Source: Boseongicola sp.
GTDB lineage: Bacteria; Pseudomonadota; Alphaproteobacteria; Rhodobacterales; Rhodobacteraceae
Length of the DNA stretch: 8,002 bases
Direction: 5' to 3'
Assembly: GCA_013042895.1 (NCBI GenBank)
Contig: JABDPD010000316.1
Location: forward strand, 1-8,002
This document shows, piece after piece, positions 4,873 to 8,002 of this stretch (its first letter is position 1; each line of letters starts with the position of its first letter). Below the pieces are notes generated by a model that did no database searches, was not told the DNA's origin, and saw nothing but the letters and a program-made list of their open reading frames with translations. Position numbers and translations under genes: made by a program.

Positions 4873-5979
4873 ATGACCAATCCATCCCTCCTCATTCTTG
4901 CCGGTGACGGCATCGGCCCCGAAGTTATGACCGAGGTGCGCAAAGTTATCGACTGGTACGGCGCCAAGCGCGATCTGGCCTTTGACGTGAGCGAGGATTT
5001 GGTCGGTGGCTGTGCATACGACGCGCACGGCACGCCTTTGACTGATGAGACGATGGCTAAAGCCCAAGAGGCCGATGCGGTTCTTCTCGGTGCGGTAGGT
5101 GGCCCAGCATACGACAACTTGGATTTTTCGCTTAAGCCCGAGCGCGGTCTCTTGCGCCTGCGTAAAGAAATGGACCTTTATGCCAACCTACGCCCAGCTC
5201 AGTGTTTTGATGCGCTTGCAGATTTCTCGTCTTTGAAGGCAGACGTTGTTGGTGGTCTCGACATCATGATCGTGCGCGAACTGACGTCGGGTGTTTACTT
5301 CGGAGAGCCACGCGGCATTCACAAAGAAGGCAACGAACGCGTCGGTGTGAACACTCAGCGCTATACCGAAAGCGAGATCGCCCGCGTCGCACGCTCGGCA
5401 TTCGAGTTGGCCCGTAAGCGTGACAACAAAGTCTGCTCGATGGAAAAAGCAAACGTCATGGAATCGGGCGTGCTTTGGCGCGATGTCGTGACCGAAATCC
5501 ACGCCGCCGAATACTCCGACGTTGAACTCAGCCATATGTACGCTGACGCAGGTGCGATGCAGCTCACCCGCTGGCCAAAACAATTCGACGTCATCGTCAC
5601 GGACAATCTGTTCGGTGATTTGCTTTCGGATCTGGCGGCGATGCTCACAGGCAGTTTGGGCATGCTGCCGTCTGCGTCCCTCGGCGCACCTATGGCCAAT
5701 GGACGTCCCAAAGCGCTTTACGAGCCGGTCCACGGTTCGGCGCCCGACATCACGGGGCAGGGCAAAGCTAACCCTATCGCCTGTATCCTCAGTTTCGCTA
5801 TGGCGCTGCGCTACAGCTTCGATCAGGGCGAAGAGGCTACGCGCTTGGAGCAGGCGGTTGAAGCGGTGCTCGCAGATGGATTGCGCACAGCGGATCTCAT
5901 CGGTGAGGAAGGCCGCGCGCCTGTTTCGACAAGCGAGATGGGCGACGCAATCATCGCCAAGCTGGACGCTTCGGTCTGA
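4873..5979 (+). CDS. leuB: LeuB, 3-isopropylmalate dehydrogenase
   Basis: LeuB oxidatively decarboxylates 3-isopropylmalate to 2-oxoisocaproate with NAD+ and a divalent metal, the step after LeuCD in cytoplasmic leucine synthesis. The 368-residue length is standard for proteobacterial LeuB. Motifs in order are [16 protein letters not shown] (6-21), [13 protein letters not shown] (69-81), [19 protein letters not shown] (90-108) with the substrate-binding arginines, [16 protein letters not shown] (133-148), [10 protein letters not shown] (222-231) and [20 protein letters not shown] (243-262) with the metal-binding aspartates, and [19 protein letters not shown] (283-301), the NAD-adenosine loop. 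All catalytic features appear intact. A good GGAGA site precedes the ATG. It follows the LysR gene by 54 bp and is cut off from leuCD by a terminator and a minus-strand gene, so it needs its own promoter or read-through from lysR. Confidence 0.98.
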   Translation: MTNPSLLILAGDGIGPEVMTEVRKVIDWYGAKRDLAFDVSEDLVGGCAYDAHGTPLTDETMAKAQEADAVLLGAVGGPAYDNLDFSLKPERGLLRLRKEMDLYANLRPAQCFDALADFSSLKADVVGGLDIMIVRELTSGVYFGEPRGIHKEGNERVGVNTQRYTESEIARVARSAFELARKRDNKVCSMEKANVMESGVLWRDVVTEIHAAEYSDVELSHMYADAGAMQLTRWPKQFDVIVTDNLFGDLLSDLAAMLTGSLGMLPSASLGAPMANGRPKALYEPVHGSAPDITGQGKANPIACILSFAMALRYSFDQGEEATRLEQAVEAVLADGLRTADLIGEEGRAPVSTSEMGDAIIAKLDASV

Positions 5980-6116
5980 TACCACCGGGGCGGTTCGCCG
6001 GAACTTCAGTATTGCGGGGGCCTTGCGCTCCCGACATCCCAGCCATTCGATAATGCCGACTTGACGTAGGCGTCCCTTGACGCGAGGTCTTGCATAAAAG
6101 CTTTAGGACCATCGAA
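5980..6116. other. leuB-transporter gap with two hairpins and a repeated CTTGACG
   Basis: Just after the leuB stop, CCGG...CCGG (5985-6001) can fold with an inner GGCG-GTT-CGCC. A second stem of seven pairs including one G-U (6015-6021 with 6027-6033) has a five-base loop. Neither is followed by a T-run, so termination here would be Rho-dependent or weak. CTTGACG occurs at 6060-6066 and again at 6076-6082. TTGACG is -35-like, but I see no good -10 at the right spacing. No gene is evident. Confidence 0.4.
6105..6108 (+). promoter_or_regulatory. Ribosome binding site of the DMT transporter
   Basis: AGGA lies 8 bp before the ATG at 6117. It supports that start over an in-frame TTG at 6090, which would add nine residues ahead of the first membrane segment. 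Confidence 0.65.
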
Positions 6117-7130
6117 ATGGTAGACAAATCAAATCTCAAAGGCGTCGCTTTCGCGCTCACAGGCTTCGCCGTGTTCTCGACTCATGATGTCGTGATCAAA
6201 GTTCTGGGTGGCACCTACGCACCGTTTCAGATCCTGTTTTTCTCGGCATTGCTGGGCTTCCCTCTTGCGACTCTCATGCTGATAACCGACAAGACGCCCG
6301 GTACATTGCGACCTGTACATCCGTGGTGGGTCGCCGCACGAACAGCGGCTGCGCTCTTGACCGGTGTATCCGCTTTCTATGCCTTTTCGGTTTTGCCGTT
6401 GGCACAAGTCTATGCCTTCATCTTCGCAGCCCCGATGTTCATTACCATTTTGTCGATCCCAATGCTCGGCGAGAAGGTTGGCCTCCATCGCTGGGCTGCC
6501 GTAGCCATCGGCCTCGCGGGCGTTCTGATTGTGCTCAGACCCGGCGCAGAGCCGCTGACCCTTGGTCATCTCGCAGGTATCACTGCCGCCGCGGGAAGCG
6601 CCTTTGCCTCTGTTATTGCACGAAAAATCGGCGCGGAAGAGCGTAGCGCCGTGATGATGCTCTATCCGATGATGGCGAATGTCGCAGTCATGGGAATGAT
6701 CCTGCCCTTCGTCTACGTGCCGATGCCAATCCAGCACCTCGGCCTTCTGGCCATTGTCGCAGTCTTTGGCTTCACTGGCGCGCTTTGCACCATTCTGGCC
6801 TATCGATCAGGAGATGCGGCAATCGTCGCCCCGATGCAGTACAGCCAGATCATCTGGGCCGCGATATTCGGAGCGCTTTTCTTCAACGAATTCCCCGACC
6901 GTTTCACATGGATTGGTGCCGGTATCATCGTTTTGGCCGGAGTCTATGTCGTGGTGAGAGAAAGCATGGGCGGTACGTCCGACAACACGCCCGTTCTGCG
7001 CACCAGGTCACGCGCCGAAACGGGTACCACGCCGCGTATCAGTGCAATGCTACGCGCGCGGTCCGACCGCGTTTTGCCGGGATACGAGGCGCTTCAAACC
7101 AAAAAGGGTACGGACAACACGGGTCACTGA
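6117..7130 (+). CDS. EamA/DMT-superfamily transporter (RhaT/YdcZ-like permease)
   Basis: This 337-residue inner-membrane protein has the two tandem EamA repeats of drug/metabolite transporters, roughly residues 8-140 and 150-281, with about ten hydrophobic segments. Recognisable stretches are GVAFALTGFAVFSTHDVVIK (9-28), AFYAFSVLPLAQVYAFIFAA (87-106), PMLGEKVGLHRWAAVAIGLA (115-134) and its second-repeat counterpart APMQYSQIIWAAIFGALFFN (238-257) followed by EFPDRFTWIGAGIIVLAG. Family members export amino acids, metabolites or drugs; the substrate cannot be read from the sequence. After the last segment comes a basic hydrophilic tail of about 55 residues (283-337), longer than in a minimal DMT protein and probably cytoplasmic. 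ATG 6117 was preferred to TTG 6090 because of AGGA at 6105-6108. It follows leuB in the same direction after 137 bp and ends 25 bp from the convergent flavoprotein gene, with no visible terminator between. Confidence 0.92.
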   Translation: MVDKSNLKGVAFALTGFAVFSTHDVVIKVLGGTYAPFQILFFSALLGFPLATLMLITDKTPGTLRPVHPWWVAARTAAALLTGVSAFYAFSVLPLAQVYAFIFAAPMFITILSIPMLGEKVGLHRWAAVAIGLAGVLIVLRPGAEPLTLGHLAGITAAAGSAFASVIARKIGAEERSAVMMLYPMMANVAVMGMILPFVYVPMPIQHLGLLAIVAVFGFTGALCTILAYRSGDAAIVAPMQYSQIIWAAIFGALFFNEFPDRFTWIGAGIIVLAGVYVVVRESMGGTSDNTPVLRTRSRAETGTTPRISAMLRARSDRVLPGYEALQTKKGTDNTGH

Positions 7131-7155
7131 AGTAACGCTATCAAATCGCCAGAGA

Positions 7156-8002
7156 TCAAACGATCTTGCCGGGATTCATGATGTAATCGGGATCTATGGC
7201 GACCTTGATCGCCCGCATGACATCCGTTGCGTCCCCGAGCTCGGCGTCAAGATACTGACGCTTGCCTTGACCGACCCCGTGCTCACCTGTGCAGGTGCCT
7301 TCCATTCCAATCGCGGTCTCATTCAGCCAACTGATATACTCCTGCCCGCGAGCCATTTCGTCTGCGTCTTCTTTCATGACCAACAGGCTCGTGTGAAAGT
7401 TCCCATCGCCAACATGACCAACAATCGGAGCGATCAGCCCAAGCTCAGCCGTTTTTGCCTGCGCCGCTGCCACGCATTCAGCAAGCCGAGAGATCGGTAC
7501 GCAGACATCCGTTGCAACGACCTGAGCACCCGGTCGCAATGCTTGCACAGCCCAGTAAGCATCATGCCGCGCTTGCCAGAGTTTTGTGCGCTCTTCAGCC
7601 GACGTGGTCCAGTTAAAGCCAGTACCGCCAACGTCCTCAGCGATCTCACCGAAGGTTTCAGCCTGCTCCGAAACGCCAGCGTTTGAGCCATGAAACTCCA
7701 GTAACAACAGGGGCGATTCCGGCAGGTCCAGCTTGGAATAGACGTTGCATGCCTTCACTTGCATCGCGTCCAGAAGCTCAATGCGCGCCACAGGAACGCC
7801 CATCTGGATCGTCGTGATCACAGCGTTGCACGCAGAAGCCACAGTTGGAAACGAGCAAACCGCCGACGACATCGCTTCCGGGATACCGTGTAAGCGGATT
7901 GTCAACTCGGTGATGATGCCGAGTGTGCCCTCGGAGCCGATAAAAAGTCGCGTTAGATCATAGCCTGCCGACGACTTCTTCGCGCGCTGCCCGGTTCGGA
8001 TA
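7156..8002 (-). CDS. FAD-linked oxidase, D-lactate dehydrogenase (cytochrome)-type, N-terminus outside window
   Basis: 281 codons plus the TGA stop are visible. The frame stays open to the right edge, so the start and most of the N-terminal FAD-binding domain are missing. A TTG at 7905 is internal, not the start. The first visible residues, RTGQRAKKSSAGYDLTRLFI then GSEGTLGIITE, are the classic end of the PCMH-type FAD domain. The C-terminal FAD-oxidase domain follows with ARHDAYWAVQALRPG (144-158), VGHVGDGNFH (194-203), GTCTGEHGVGQGKRQYL (235-251) and the terminal DPDYIMNPGKIV. The GHVGDGNFH and GEHGVG-GK signatures fit cytochrome-linked D-lactate dehydrogenases (Dld1/LDHD type), which oxidise D-lactate or related D-2-hydroxyacids to 2-oxoacids. 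Glycolate oxidase GlcD or 2-hydroxyglutarate dehydrogenases are less likely relatives. It converges on the DMT transporter with a 25-bp gap. Confidence 0.94.
   Translation of the reverse strand, partial: IRTGQRAKKSSAGYDLTRLFIGSEGTLGIITELTIRLHGIPEAMSSAVCSFPTVASACNAVITTIQMGVPVARIELLDAMQVKACNVYSKLDLPESPLLLLEFHGSNAGVSEQAETFGEIAEDVGGTGFNWTTSAEERTKLWQARHDAYWAVQALRPGAQVVATDVCVPISRLAECVAAAQAKTAELGLIAPIVGHVGDGNFHTSLLVMKEDADEMARGQEYISWLNETAIGMEGTCTGEHGVGQGKRQYLDAELGDATDVMRAIKVAIDPDYIMNPGKIV

Noticed and set aside
5188..5985. 265-residue minus-strand open frame under leuB
   Set aside because: It lies wholly antisense to leuB, an intact and highly conserved gene. It has no ribosome site or recognisable motif and reflects codon bias in the sense gene.
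6015..6033. Intrinsic terminator after leuB
   Set aside because: The stem is reasonable, but the following bases (ACATCCC) contain no T-run, so it does not qualify as a Rho-independent terminator.
7042..7686. 214-residue plus-strand open frame across the transporter end and the flavoprotein
   Set aside because: It is antisense to conserved FAD-oxidase motifs (GDGNFH, GEHGVG), so it is a shadow frame.
7156..7905. Reading the flavoprotein as a complete 249-residue gene
   Set aside because: The start at 7905 is a TTG inside a conserved block. The frame continues to the window edge with RTGQRAKKSSAGYDLTRLF and GSEGTLGIITE, so the gene is cut by the window and is not short.

Overview
The window looks like chromosomal DNA of an alphaproteobacterium, most likely a Rhodobacteraceae/Roseobacter-type organism. 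This rests on recalled protein style (LeuC/LeuD/LeuB, the EEP-family protein, the DMT exporter tail, the FAD-linked D-2-hydroxyacid dehydrogenase), moderate to high G+C, short intergenic gaps and clear GGAG-type ribosome sites. No database search was possible.

Layout, left to right. (1) 1-864: the end of leuC, a short gap carrying four tandem 11-bp repeats, complete leuD, and a strong intrinsic terminator. (2) 865-2976: about 200 bp of non-coding DNA with a possible promoter, a predicted multi-pass membrane protein (1067-1909), and a secreted/anchored endonuclease/exonuclease/phosphatase-fold protein (to 2976) with no clean start codon and substitutions at expected catalytic positions. (3) 2902-4818: a divergent pair, an atypical SDR/epimerase-like protein on the minus strand and a LysR-type regulator on the plus strand. 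Their 93-bp shared control region holds two perfect 14-bp palindromes with centres 42 bp apart. (4) 4873-5979: complete leuB. (5) 6117-7130: an EamA/DMT-family transporter. (6) 7156-8002: the C-terminal part of a D-lactate dehydrogenase (cytochrome)-type flavoprotein on the minus strand, running off the right edge.

How the genes relate. LeuCD (isopropylmalate isomerase) and LeuB (3-isopropylmalate dehydrogenase) are consecutive leucine-biosynthesis enzymes. Here they are separated by four genes, one on the opposite strand, and by a terminator directly after leuD, so leuB must be transcribed separately from leuCD. The LysR gene lies just upstream of leuB in the same direction, so read-through is possible. 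By divergent arrangement, the epimerase-like gene is the more obvious LysR target.

I found no IS element, integrase, CRISPR array, tRNA or rRNA, and no clearly new multi-gene system. The best leads are the palindrome pair in the epimerase/lysR control region, the possibly degenerate EEP protein with its overlapping ends, and the 11-bp repeat array between leuC and leuD.
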